The notes under the pieces: generated by a model
The model's database searches: none
The model's input: the letters and a program-made list of their open reading frames with translations, nothing else
What the model was told of the DNA's origin: nothing
Assembly (NCBI GenBank): GCA_017938315.1
Contig: JAGBBV010000014.1
Span: 1 to 64,000 of the forward strand
Source of the DNA: Lachnospiraceae bacterium
GTDB lineage: Bacteria > Bacillota > Clostridia > Lachnospirales > Lachnospiraceae
DNA length: 64,000 bases
Direction: 5' to 3'
Translations under genes and position numbers: made by a program
Shown: piece by piece, positions 8,983 through 17,375 of the stretch
Layout of the letters: every line of letters starts with the position of its first letter
How positions within the stretch are numbered: the first letter of the stretch is position 1

Positions 8983-9033
8983 ATTATAATTTATTTTCTC
9001 CCATTGACAACCCACTATTTACTATGCTAAAAT
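8983..9033. promoter_or_regulatory. Overlapping divergent promoters for tRNA-Thr and the peptidase-like gene
   Basis: Plus strand: TTGACA (9004-9009), 18-nt spacer, TAAAAT (9028-9033), reading into the tRNA at 9062. Minus strand: TTGTCA (complement of 9005-9010), 16-nt spacer, TATAAT (complement of 8983-8988), reading into the gene at 8930. The two -35 boxes occupy almost the same bases, so polymerase cannot bind both at once. Confidence 0.7.
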
Positions 9034-9061
9034 AGGCTTCGTTGGTGTGAAAGCATCATAG

Positions 9062-9134
9062 GCTGCTGTGGCTCAGTCGGTAGAGCGTCGCATTGGTAGT
9101 GCGGAGGTCACGGGTCCGATTCCCGTCAGCAGCT
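9062..9134 (+). tRNA. tRNA-Thr (anticodon GGT)
   Basis: A 73-nt cloverleaf. The acceptor is GCTGCTG/CAGCAGC with discriminator T. The D-stem is GCTC/GAGC. The anticodon stem TCGCA/TGCGG holds the loop TTGGTAG, and the T-stem is ACGGG/CCCGT. The anticodon GGT reads ACC and ACT. CCA is not encoded. The T-loop reads TCCGATT, with C where position 55 is normally T. Confidence 0.95.
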
Positions 9135-9141
9135 CGTAAAA

Positions 9142-9170
9142 AAACTCGCAAATATAATGTTTGCGAGTTT
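9142..9170. terminator. Terminator after tRNA-Thr and tetR
   Basis: An 11-bp stem (9142-9152 with 9160-9170) is followed by a T-run on the plus strand and preceded by an A-run that gives T's on the minus strand. It ends the tRNA transcript and, from the other side, the RND-tetR transcript. Confidence 0.85.
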
Positions 9171-9174
9171 TTTA

Positions 9175-9798
9175 TTATCCAATTACTTCATAAAATTCCT
9201 TACAGATTCCGTCACACATGGTTTTTCTAAGTTCATCCCGTTGCTTATCCTGCATTAAAATTGTCTTTTTAAGAAGCATGCCGTAGCAAACCATTTTGGA
9301 TAGAAGGCATATAATCAAATACTCAACCTTCTCTTCCGATGGCATCTTATCTTCACCACACTCGTCAATAATCAGTTTTCTGACCATATCACGCAGTATA
9401 AAACCATGCTGTGTCTGCGTCTCCTCCAGCATCTGCATCTTTTTCCCCAGTAGGGAATTATCTGTCATGGCATGAATCAGCCGGAACACACAATTAGACT
9501 CCGCGATTTCTTTTTCCACTACATGAAGCGTAAACATCATTTTTTCATATAAACCATTTTCCTTTTGCATCTCTTCATAAAGCCCATTGCAAAACTGCTC
9601 TACATGATAGAAAATGGCTTTTGCAATCATCTCATCCTTATCGGAAAAATATTCATATGCTGTTCCCTTGCCGATTCCTGCTTTTGATGTAATTTCTGCT
9701 ACCGTCAGGGTACTTAAATCTGCACCCTGACCAAACAGCTCTATTATTGCCTCATAAATTGCCTTCTTTTTAGGCGAAAGTTCTTTAGTATTCTCCAT
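9175..9798 (-). CDS. TetR family transcriptional regulator
   Basis: A 207-residue TetR-type repressor. The N-terminal helix-turn-helix covers about residues 10-57, with LTVAEITSKAGIGKGTAYEYFSDKDEM; the C-terminal ligand-binding part is variable. Its start overlaps the 3' end of the large RND gene by 14 nt (gagggtg before ATG), so pump and regulator share a transcript. The GC-rich palindrome 14079-14095 ahead of the pump gene is the natural candidate operator, giving autoregulation of the operon. The ligand is unknown. Confidence 0.9.
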   Translation of the reverse strand: MENTKELSPKKKAIYEAIIELFGQGADLSTLTVAEITSKAGIGKGTAYEYFSDKDEMIAKAIFYHVEQFCNGLYEEMQKENGLYEKMMFTLHVVEKEIAESNCVFRLIHAMTDNSLLGKKMQMLEETQTQHGFILRDMVRKLIIDECGEDKMPSEEKVEYLIICLLSKMVCYGMLLKKTILMQDKQRDELRKTMCDGICKEFYEVIG

Positions 9799-12700
9799 CT
9801 ACACCCTCATTTGCCGCCAACGCAGCTTTCTTACTTCTTACTCTTCTTTTTTTCTTTTTCACTTCATCATTTTTCATGAAGATATCATAAATACAAGGAA
9901 TAACTATCAATGTCATTAAAGTACCGAAAATCAGACCTCCGATTGTTACAACGGACATGGGTTTTGACAAATCAGCCCCCATATCATCGCTGAAAGCCAT
10001 GGTGCTAAGCGCCAAAATCGTAGTTAGTGCCGTCATAAGAACAGGGCGCATTCTGGTTCTTCCTGCTTCCATAATAGCCTCTCTCTTTTTCATTCCCCCA
10101 GCCCGTAACTGATTAATATAATCAACGAGTACAATACCGTTATTTACGATAATACCGGAAAGCATAACAAAACCGATTACTGCTATAACGCTCACTTCAC
10201 TGCCGCTAACCATCAGTCCCATAAATCCGCCTGTAAAAGCAAGGGGAATGGTAAACATGATAATAAACGGCGATAAAAGTGACTGGAACTGTGCTACCAT
10301 GATTAAATACATGAATACCAGGGCCAAAATAAGCATCAGCATCAGCTGTTCCATAGCATCCATAATCATTTCATTTTCTCCTGCCATCTCCAGCTTATAT
10401 CCGCTCGGCACTTCATAATCTTTTAATGCCTCTTCCACGTCCGCTGATACAAGTCCAACATTATATCCATCTGCTATGGAAGCAGATACAGCGAAATATC
10501 TCGTCTGGTCAGAACGGTTAATAGCCTTTGGAGACTGGGTGTTTTCAAAGGTTGCTATATCAGCAAGCTTGATTACCTCCTTGTGTCCATCCTTATCTGT
10601 TCTGGTTAATTCCATATTGCTTACCAAGTCTCGGGTAAGCTCCATATCACCGCCATGTTGCACATATACGTCATATTCTTTTATTTCTGTGGTTAAGGTT
10701 GTGGCACTGGTTGCCTCTGCCAGCTTTGGCTGAATCTGCCCAAATATTTCTGCAACAGTAAGTCCATGCTCAATTGCCTTATTTCTGTCAATGATAATGC
10801 GAAGTTCTCCTGTAGAATCCTCTAAACCGTCAGATACATCTTTAGTTCCTTCTACTGTCGATACAATGGCCGCAACTTCCTTTGCAATCTTCTGCAAAGT
10901 GTCTATCTCACGACCCTCTACCTGAATGGTAATACCGCTTCCCCCAAGTGCACTCATATCCATATTGGAAGTCTGGATATTGATTTCTGCCTGCTTATTT
11001 TCCTTAATATCTGCAAGCATTGTATCAATTTCAGCTGCAATCTCTTTATTATCACGTTCTTTTTCCTCTGACAGGGTAATGTAAACCGTGGTGGAATTTG
11101 TTGCCGCGTCTCCACCTCCGGTAAGCATTGATGCGGAGGAAGAACTTGCCATAGCACCTACATCCGTCACTTCCTCTACCATAAGAAGTTTTTTAACTAT
11201 CTCATCGCTAACTGCTGCAGTATCGGAAAGAGGCGTATCCTTTGGCAGAGTAAGTGTTAATGTCATCTGCGTGCTGTCCATCTCCGGCATAAAAGCTGTT
11301 CCTTTTGCAATGGCTCCCATAGCACTAAGTACCAACGATGCAATAACAATCAAGATTACAACGGGCTTAAACCTAAGTGACCATGCCAGAATTTTTTCAT
11401 ACACCTTCATCATAGCACAAAAGAATTTACTTTCTTTTTGTGGCTTAGCTGTTCTCATGGTTTTTGACGCCATAGCCGGAACTACTGTAAGTGCCACTAT
11501 GAGGGATGCAAGAAGTGAATAACCAATGGTCAGTCCCATATCTACAAACAGCTGTCTGGTAATACCTTCGGTAAACACAATGGGCAGAAATACGCAGACT
11601 GTTGTAAGGGTTGATGCAAAGATTGCGCCTGCTACTTCGCCTGCTCCTTCTATCGCTGCCTCTTTTGCGGAATAACCTTCATTCTTTAATCGATAAATAT
11701 TTTCGATTACTACGATGGAGTTATCCACAAGCATACCGATTCCCAGTGCCAGACCGGAAAGGGATATTACATTCAAAGTCACTCCACTAAAATACATACA
11801 GACAATTGCCGTAACCAAACTGATAGGAATGGAGCAGGCAACCACTGCCGTAGGTCTTAAATCCTTTAAGAATATAATCAGGATAATAATCGCTAAGGCA
11901 CCACCAAAAAGAATATTATTGATAATGGAATCCATAACCAAATCAATAAAGATGCCTTGATCCATCAAAGTAATTAAAATCAGATTTTCGTCTTCTTCCT
12001 GTAATTCCTTAAACTTTTCAAGTATCTTGTCAGATACGTCTCCTGTGGAATATCCTGTCTGCTTTTGCAGGGAAACCATAATACCCGGCTGTCCGTTTAC
12101 ATTGGCATAGATGTCAGCAGAGTTATCTGTCATAAAAACATCTGCTACATCACCAAGGGTAATAATATCTACTCCCTCCATCTCCGGATTAATGAGAGGC
12201 ATGTTTTTCAATGTTTCCACATCTGCAGGTTTATCGCCTACACGCACCAGATAATCAATTCCATCCTCAGTCACATAGCCTGCAGGCATGGAAAAGTTTT
12301 GTGCTGCAAGAAGCCCTTTTACTGTTTCCACTGTCAGTATGCCATGCATATCAGCCTGGTCATAGGCATCTGTTCTTGCCTGTTCCAGTTCTTCTTCCCC
12401 ATCTATAATCTGCTGCAGGGCATCAGCAAGCTGTTCTTCTGAATCAGCAAGCTGCTCCAAACCGGATTCTATCTGCTCCCATCCGGCATCAATCTGTTTT
12501 TCCGTGGCATCAAGCTGTGTCTCTGCCGTGGTTATCTGGGCCTCTCCCAAGGTAATGATTGTCTGGGCGTTTGCCATTTCAATTGCTGCTGTAAGGTTAC
12601 CGGCATAGAGTTCAGTGAGTCCTTCGTCTAATTTAGCTATGTTGGATTCTATGCCCGAAAGAGCCCCCTGTAGCTGCTGTTTATATGCATCAATGCCAAG

Positions 12701-14032
12701 TCCTATAGTTTCCGCATTAATTGCATTTTCCAGATCTTCTATAGTTTTTGTAACACTATCTTTCTGGGCAATGGTTCCTTGCATCGTTGCAATGGTCTTT
12801 GCCAATGCAACCTGGGCATCACCTACCGTATGAAGTCCTTCTTCCGGCCAATTATCTTCCAGAATAAGTTCAATACTTGCCGGCAATCCCGGTGCGACTC
12901 CTTCAATGTCCGAATATGGCGAATCTTGCCCAAGAACATTAGTAGTTACTAATGCATTCAAACTATCCGAAACCGTCTGCACTCCCGGCAAACTTGCTTC
13001 CAATGCAGGAATTGTCTCATCCACTAATTTCTTATACTGCTCTAATGTTTTTTTTGACGTATCTAAAGCAGTCATCTGGGAAGTAATATCAATTTTTGCA
13101 GCTTCCAAATCTGCCTTGGCAGTAAGTAATTCCGTCTCCGTCTCAGCAAGCTTATTAGTTGCTTCTTCTTTCTTATCTTTTAGCTCCTTCTTGCCATCTT
13201 CCAGTTCTGTCTTCTTCTCTGCAAGCTCTGCCCGGCCATCAGCCAATTCTTTTTTTCCGTCTTCTAATTCTTGCTTACTTTCATCCAATTCTGTCTGACT
13301 GTCTGTAAGTTCCTGTTTAGAAGTCTCAATATCGGCCTTGGCCTCTTCAAGTTCTGCCTGTCCGTCTAAAATTTCCTGTCTTCCTTCTGCAAGTTCATCC
13401 TCTGCATCTTTCATTTCCCCATCAATGTAGCCGAAAACCTGCTCATTGATTAAATCAATCTTATCTTCACGGATAATGACATGGACACTTTCTTCAAGTA
13501 AACCGGTTGCACTTGCCGATGCCACACCTTCAATACTTTCAAGTTCGGGAATAATTGTGTTCTGCGTCAATTCACTGACCTCTGCCGAAGTCATTCCTGT
13601 ATATCCTACTGCTGCTATCATAACCGGCAACATATCAGGATTTAGTTTCATAATAATGGGACTGCCGATAGCATCATCCCAATAACTTTCTATCTGATCT
13701 AAACTCTCACGTATTTCTAAGGATACTGCATTCATATCCGCTGATTGTGCAAACTCTAAAATAACCATAGAATAACTTTCACCGGAAACCGAACTGATTC
13801 CCTCTACGTTACTTATGGTCGCCATGGATGCTTCCACCGGTTTAGTCACTACCATCTCAACCGTTTCAGGGCTTGCCCCCGGGTATGTAGTCATAACAAT
13901 TACATATGGTAAGCTGATATTGGGCAATAAATCCGTAGTCATTTTCATAAATGACACAACACCCAAAACAATCACCAATACCACTGCCACCAAAACAGTA
14001 TATGGCTTCTTAACACTGAATCTTCCTAACAT
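9785..14032 (-). CDS. RND (AcrB/MMPL-like) transporter with long coiled-coil insertion
   Basis: Proton-driven efflux pump of the RND superfamily, about 1415 residues against roughly 1050 for AcrB. The first helix is at about 12-30, followed by the periplasmic-type domain. The central membrane block contains LALGIGMLVDNSIVVIENIYRL with the proton-relay Asp, and a second repeat contains GFVMLSGIIVNNGIVLVDYIN. The extra length is an insertion at about 205-560. It has heptad-rich arms of the type ELxDGxxEL (205-345 and about 405-555), placed where AcrB has its docking subdomain. The start ATG at 14032 follows aaaggtg; a TTG 27 nt upstream is less likely. No adaptor or outer-membrane gene lies nearby, as expected in a Gram-positive. 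Confidence 0.92.
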   Translation of the reverse strand: MLGRFSVKKPYTVLVAVVLVIVLGVVSFMKMTTDLLPNISLPYVIVMTTYPGASPETVEMVVTKPVEASMATISNVEGISSVSGESYSMVILEFAQSADMNAVSLEIRESLDQIESYWDDAIGSPIIMKLNPDMLPVMIAAVGYTGMTSAEVSELTQNTIIPELESIEGVASASATGLLEESVHVIIREDKIDLINEQVFGYIDGEMKDAEDELAEGRQEILDGQAELEEAKADIETSKQELTDSQTELDESKQELEDGKKELADGRAELAEKKTELEDGKKELKDKKEEATNKLAETETELLTAKADLEAAKIDITSQMTALDTSKKTLEQYKKLVDETIPALEASLPGVQTVSDSLNALVTTNVLGQDSPYSDIEGVAPGLPASIELILEDNWPEEGLHTVGDAQVALAKTIATMQGTIAQKDSVTKTIEDLENAINAETIGLGIDAYKQQLQGALSGIESNIAKLDEGLTELYAGNLTAAIEMANAQTIITLGEAQITTAETQLDATEKQIDAGWEQIESGLEQLADSEEQLADALQQIIDGEEELEQARTDAYDQADMHGILTVETVKGLLAAQNFSMPAGYVTEDGIDYLVRVGDKPADVETLKNMPLINPEMEGVDIITLGDVADVFMTDNSADIYANVNGQPGIMVSLQKQTGYSTGDVSDKILEKFKELQEEDENLILITLMDQGIFIDLVMDSIINNILFGGALAIIILIIFLKDLRPTAVVACSIPISLVTAIVCMYFSGVTLNVISLSGLALGIGMLVDNSIVVIENIYRLKNEGYSAKEAAIEGAGEVAGAIFASTLTTVCVFLPIVFTEGITRQLFVDMGLTIGYSLLASLIVALTVVPAMASKTMRTAKPQKESKFFCAMMKVYEKILAWSLRFKPVVILIVIASLVLSAMGAIAKGTAFMPEMDSTQMTLTLTLPKDTPLSDTAAVSDEIVKKLLMVEEVTDVGAMASSSSASMLTGGGDAATNSTTVYITLSEEKERDNKEIAAEIDTMLADIKENKQAEINIQTSNMDMSALGGSGITIQVEGREIDTLQKIAKEVAAIVSTVEGTKDVSDGLEDSTGELRIIIDRNKAIEHGLTVAEIFGQIQPKLAEATSATTLTTEIKEYDVYVQHGGDMELTRDLVSNMELTRTDKDGHKEVIKLADIATFENTQSPKAINRSDQTRYFAVSASIADGYNVGLVSADVEEALKDYEVPSGYKLEMAGENEMIMDAMEQLMLMLILALVFMYLIMVAQFQSLLSPFIIMFTIPLAFTGGFMGLMVSGSEVSVIAVIGFVMLSGIIVNNGIVLVDYINQLRAGGMKKREAIMEAGRTRMRPVLMTALTTILALSTMAFSDDMGADLSKPMSVVTIGGLIFGTLMTLIVIPCIYDIFMKNDEVKKKKRRVRSKKAALAANEGVDGEY

Positions 14033-14078
14033 CTTTTTTGCACCTTTACTTTCTGTCAAAATATGCCTTGCAAAAAAC

Positions 14079-14095
14079 CGACCGACTGGTCGGCC
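14079..14095. promoter_or_regulatory. Putative TetR operator
   Basis: CCGAC-TG-GTCGG (14082-14093), extended by partly symmetric GC-rich flanks, lies a few bases downstream of the -10 element at 14108-14113 and about 50 nt before the pump start codon. Position and symmetry fit a TetR-type operator. Binding by the regulator at 9175-9798 is inference. Confidence 0.6.
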
Positions 14096-14106
14096 GATAC
14101 CAAAAA

Positions 14107-14143
14107 AAGTATATTGACAAACATTTCACTTGTCAATATACTT
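14107..14143. promoter_or_regulatory. Palindromic promoter that is also the sigH terminator
   Basis: A perfect 14-bp inverted repeat (14107-14120 and 14130-14143) has a 9-nt loop. Read on the minus strand it contains TTGACA-17 nt-TATACT, which would drive the RND operon. Because of the symmetry the plus strand has the same TTGACA (14114-14119)-17-TATACT (14137-14142), pointing into the sigH 3' end. As minus-strand RNA it is a hairpin followed by seven T's (14102-14108), which fits a Rho-independent terminator for sigH. Confidence 0.75.
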
Positions 14144-14173
14144 CTCTCTTTCTTTATATATATTTTATATTTC

Positions 14174-14791
14174 CTACCTTATAATCTGCTTTTTCAACTT
14201 TGTTTTAATTCTTTGAAGCGCATTGTCTGTAGATTTTTCGTCTTTGCCAAGGACCTTTGCAATCTGAGTATACTTCATGCCTGTTATATATAAATCAAGA
14301 ACCTGCTTCTCAAAACTACTCAGTTCCCTTTCTATGGTTTTCTCAATCAGTTCTACATTTTCCTTATCTATCAGAACGTCTTCCGGATTTTTGTCAACCT
14401 GGGACATCAGGGAATCAATTAATTCACGCTCTTCGCCCTCCCCCTTTTCTCCGAAACTTGCATATAAAGAAATATACGTATTGAGGGGTGCATGCTTTTG
14501 TCTTCCCGCAGCCTGGACAGCCGTATACATCTGTCTGGATACACATAAATCTGCAAAGGTAAAGAAACTGGCATCTCTTCCGCTGTCATAATCCCTGATT
14601 GCTTTAAAGAGTCCAATCATACCTTCCTGAATCAAATCGTCTCTATCCGCTCCTAAAATATACATGGAACCGGCTTTACTGCGAACCAGATTTTTATATT
14701 TATCCATAATATAGTCTGTTATTTGCTTTTCTCCGTCACGAAGCCGTACTATCAACTCTTCGTCCGTAAATTGTCCGTAATCCCCGTTCAT
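14174..14791 (-). CDS. sigH: RNA polymerase sigma-H factor (sporulation/stationary phase)
   Basis: A 205-residue sigma-70 family factor of the SigH type. Region 2 shows DRDDLIQEGMIGLFKAIRDYD followed by the aromatic-rich FFTFADLCVSRQMYTAV. Region 4 shows LSSFEKQVLDLYITGMKYTQIAKVLG with the helix-turn-helix. In Bacillus and Clostridium SigH drives early sporulation genes. The neighbourhood rlmB-mrnC-cysS-cysE is the usual one for clostridial sigH. The start follows aaggg. The transcript ends in the hairpin at 14107-14143. Confidence 0.92.
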   Translation of the reverse strand: MNGDYGQFTDEELIVRLRDGEKQITDYIMDKYKNLVRSKAGSMYILGADRDDLIQEGMIGLFKAIRDYDSGRDASFFTFADLCVSRQMYTAVQAAGRQKHAPLNTYISLYASFGEKGEGEERELIDSLMSQVDKNPEDVLIDKENVELIEKTIERELSSFEKQVLDLYITGMKYTQIAKVLGKDEKSTDNALQRIKTKLKKQIIR

Positions 14792-14812
14792 TTTTTTGCC
14801 CTTATATCTATT

Positions 14813-16147
14813 TTATTCTTCCTTCTCTGCATATATACCAACAATCTGTGCTGCTATATGTTCGGCAAGCAACTGATATCCGGATGCATTTCCATGTACG
14901 CCGTCCGGCATAAAGTTATGGATAATTGCAGCATCATGGGTATCCAAAAAGTTGGTGTGATACAAATCTATATAATTCACCCCATATTCCAGTGCAAGTT
15001 TTTCCATCATATCCGTAAACATTGACTGTGGAAGCAATGCTTCGTTTTTCTTGCGGAGCATATCATGAAGCACATTGGAAAGTGGTGTAATAAGCACAAT
15101 CTCTGCCTCCGGATAGTTTTCTTTTAATCCACGAAGCAGTTCATCCAAATCCCCTGCAAAGGTTCGCGGCATGCGTTCCTCTAAAGTTCCCAGTTCTTTT
15201 CTTGTAGCGCAAAATCCGTCATTGGTGCCACCCATTACTATGATTAAATCCGTGTCATTAGGGATTTCCCGATATCTGTCTACAAATGCCTGATCCCAAT
15301 ATCTTCCTACCGAAGAACCGCCAATTCCCAAGTTTACAACCTCTGCTGCACCTAATGTCTGTTGCAGGAAATACGGATATGTCATTTGTTCATATCCTTC
15401 TTCATGAATCAAATTAGTAGCTGCTGTAAGGCTGTCTCCCAGACATGCTATCTTAACATTGGAAAAGTCATACTGATTACCGGCGATAATTTCCCTGTCG
15501 GCAGCATTCATCTTAATCGTTGCTTCATAGGAAGCACAAACTTCTTTTCCTATCAAATCGTTTCCGGACACCGTTACGACATTTCCCGTTACAGTATTTC
15601 CCGATACACTATTTTCTGAGATACTATTTTCGGACACACTGTTTTCCGACACACTACTTTTCGGTGCATTGTTTTCTGATACACTACTTTCCGGCACACT
15701 ATTTTCTGATATGGTTTCTTCCACTGCAGTATTTTCTGATACTGTATTTTCCGCTGCAGTCCCTTCGGACATACTGCCCGACTTACTTTCATCAGCAGTT
15801 TCTTCACTTAGCTCCACGCTATCTTCCAAAGGCCATCCGGAAACGGAAACCTCTGCTTCCTTCTCTACAGTTTCCTCCGCTACAGATTCCTGCACCGTCT
15901 TTATTTCTACATAATTCAGTTCATTTTCCTCAATATAGGCTAGAAGCTGTTCCGGATTTTGGGAAAGGGTCTGAATGGTTTCCTGCATTGCTTCCACATC
16001 CGCCTTTGCCTGCTCATAAGCAGCCACTCTCCCTTTTTCCCATTTTATATCTTTATAGTATTCATAGCCTTTATCGATTCCCACTGCAATGAGCATGATT
16101 GCCACCATAGCAATCAGCATTAGCATAAATTTATTAATACCATTCAT
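14813..16147 (-). CDS. Membrane-anchored SGNH/GDSL hydrolase with Ser-Val-Ser-Glu-Asn repeat linker
   Basis: A 444-residue surface hydrolase. An N-terminal helix (about 7-24) anchors it outside the membrane. An acidic helical part follows (35-95), then a low-complexity linker at about 132-195 built from five-residue units close to S-V-S-E-N. The C-terminal SGNH domain has block I GDSL (Ser239), GIGGSS (block II), GGTND (Asn309) and PDGVH (Asp415, His418), so the full catalytic set is present. The substrate is likely an ester or O-acetyl group on cell-wall or extracellular sugars, not determined. It sits between rlmB (9 nt away) and sigH (21 nt), where many clostridia have yacP. Confidence 0.88.
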   Translation of the reverse strand: MNGINKFMLMLIAMVAIMLIAVGIDKGYEYYKDIKWEKGRVAAYEQAKADVEAMQETIQTLSQNPEQLLAYIEENELNYVEIKTVQESVAEETVEKEAEVSVSGWPLEDSVELSEETADESKSGSMSEGTAAENTVSENTAVEETISENSVPESSVSENNAPKSSVSENSVSENSISENSVSGNTVTGNVVTVSGNDLIGKEVCASYEATIKMNAADREIIAGNQYDFSNVKIACLGDSLTAATNLIHEEGYEQMTYPYFLQQTLGAAEVVNLGIGGSSVGRYWDQAFVDRYREIPNDTDLIIVMGGTNDGFCATRKELGTLEERMPRTFAGDLDELLRGLKENYPEAEIVLITPLSNVLHDMLRKKNEALLPQSMFTDMMEKLALEYGVNYIDLYHTNFLDTHDAAIIHNFMPDGVHGNASGYQLLAEHIAAQIVGIYAEKEE

Positions 16148-16156
16148 AATTTAACC

Positions 16157-16924
16157 TTAACGCATCCTCTGACGGACAATTTCATATGCCAATACACCGG
16201 CTGCCACGGAAGCATTCAGTGAATCGATGTCCCCCTTCATGGGAATGGATGCCACCATATCACATTTTTCTTTCACAAGACGGCCAACGCCTTCTCCTTC
16301 ATTTCCGATGACAAGACCGATAGGTCCTTTTAAATCCAGGTCATACATTTTCGTGCCACCCATATCTGCACACACAAACCAGAGTCCTTGCTTTTTCAAA
16401 TCTTCTATGGTCTTTGCAAGGTTTGTCACCTTTGCCACAGGCGTATAATTAAGTGCTCCTGCAGAAGTTCTTGCCACAGTCGCTGTAAGGCCCACTGCAC
16501 GGTTTTTGGGAATAATCACCCCATGTGCACCGGCAAGGTTTGCCGTTCTTATGATGGCTCCCAAATTGTGCGGGTCCTCAATATTGTCCAATAAAAACAG
16601 AAAAGGGGCTTCTCCCTTTTTCTCTGCCAAAGCAAACATGTCCTCTATTTCCGCATACTTATAGGCAGCGGCTACAGCAATAACCCCCTGATGCTTTCCG
16701 GTTTCGGATAACTGGTCAAGGCGCTCCTTTGTCACATATTTAATCATGGTATCATGCTTTTTGGCTTCTCTCTTGATGGTCATAACAGGACCATCCTGAC
16801 AACCGTCGAGCACATAAACTTTGTCAATTTCTTTTCCAGAACGAAATGCTTCGATAACTGCATTTCTTCCTTCAATAGTAAATTCATTATATCCTGTTTT
16901 TAACTCTGTTCTGTTTTCTTCCAT
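16157..16924 (-). CDS. rlmB: 23S rRNA (guanosine-2'-O) methyltransferase RlmB/TrmH family
   Basis: A 255-residue SPOUT methyltransferase. The N-terminal substrate-binding domain opens EFTIEGRNAVIEAFRSGKEI. The knotted SpoU domain shows DNIEDPHNLGAIIRTA, then LVIGNEGEGVGR and IPMKGDIDSLNASVAAGV, the three family motifs. The E. coli enzyme methylates G2251 of 23S rRNA; other TrmH-like targets are possible. It is eleven bases after mrnC in the cysE-cysS-mrnC-rlmB run. Confidence 0.93.
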   Translation of the reverse strand: MEENRTELKTGYNEFTIEGRNAVIEAFRSGKEIDKVYVLDGCQDGPVMTIKREAKKHDTMIKYVTKERLDQLSETGKHQGVIAVAAAYKYAEIEDMFALAEKKGEAPFLFLLDNIEDPHNLGAIIRTANLAGAHGVIIPKNRAVGLTATVARTSAGALNYTPVAKVTNLAKTIEDLKKQGLWFVCADMGGTKMYDLDLKGPIGLVIGNEGEGVGRLVKEKCDMVASIPMKGDIDSLNASVAAGVLAYEIVRQRMR

Positions 16925-16934
16925 ATTTTCATCC

Positions 16935-17375
16935 CTACAACGTCATGTTTAATTTATGTAAGCCAATTTGTATCAATTCCAAAATCCGTTCTGTTCTATC
17001 CTGTAAATACAAATATCCCATCAGTGCTTCCAGTCCTGTCGCTTTCCGGTAATCTCCTATGGATGCATTTTTAGCACTGGTATAGGATTTGGCATTTCTG
17101 CCTCTTTTATACACCGCCATCTCTTCATCCGTCAGTTCCGGCATCAGGGCTTCTATCATGGCAGCCTGGGTTTCTGCCTTTACATACTTTACTGTCTTAT
17201 GGTGCAACTTGTTTGCAGGTTCATTCCCGCGTTCTACCACTACTGTCCGGATAATCAGGTCAAAAATACTGTCCCCGATGTAAGCAAGTGTAAGAGGTGA
17301 ATACGTCCTGATATCCACCTCTTTTAATGCAAACTTCTGTTTTATCTGTTCTAACAAACTTATGCTCTTTTCCAT
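16935..17375 (-). CDS. mrnC: Mini-ribonuclease III
   Basis: A 146-residue RNase III-like nuclease lacking the double-stranded RNA-binding domain. The catalytic signature LAYIGDSIFDLIIR near residue 30 and the second acidic cluster ATGLEALMGYLYL match Mini-III, which matures 23S rRNA in Bacillus. Its ATG follows aaggag inside the end of cysS, a 16-nt overlap indicating translational coupling. Immediate neighbours cysS and rlmB are its usual partners in Firmicutes. Confidence 0.93.
   Translation of the reverse strand: MEKSISLLEQIKQKFALKEVDIRTYSPLTLAYIGDSIFDLIIRTVVVERGNEPANKLHHKTVKYVKAETQAAMIEALMPELTDEEMAVYKRGRNAKSYTSAKNASIGDYRKATGLEALMGYLYLQDRTERILELIQIGLHKLNMTL

Noticed and set aside
12065..12442. 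Plus-strand open frame of 125 codons inside the RND gene
   Set aside because: It lies wholly opposite the RND coding frame, has no ribosome site, and its translation is a low-similarity antisense shadow.
15589..15740. Short tandem DNA repeats resembling a CRISPR-like or minisatellite array
   Set aside because: The period is a multiple of three and the units encode the SVSEN linker in frame; there are no spacers of constant length.
15520..16092. Plus-strand 190-codon frame rich in Tyr, Phe, His and Leu opposite the SGNH hydrolase gene
   Set aside because: Its repeated composition is the antisense image of the SVSEN linker; no start signal or family pattern.
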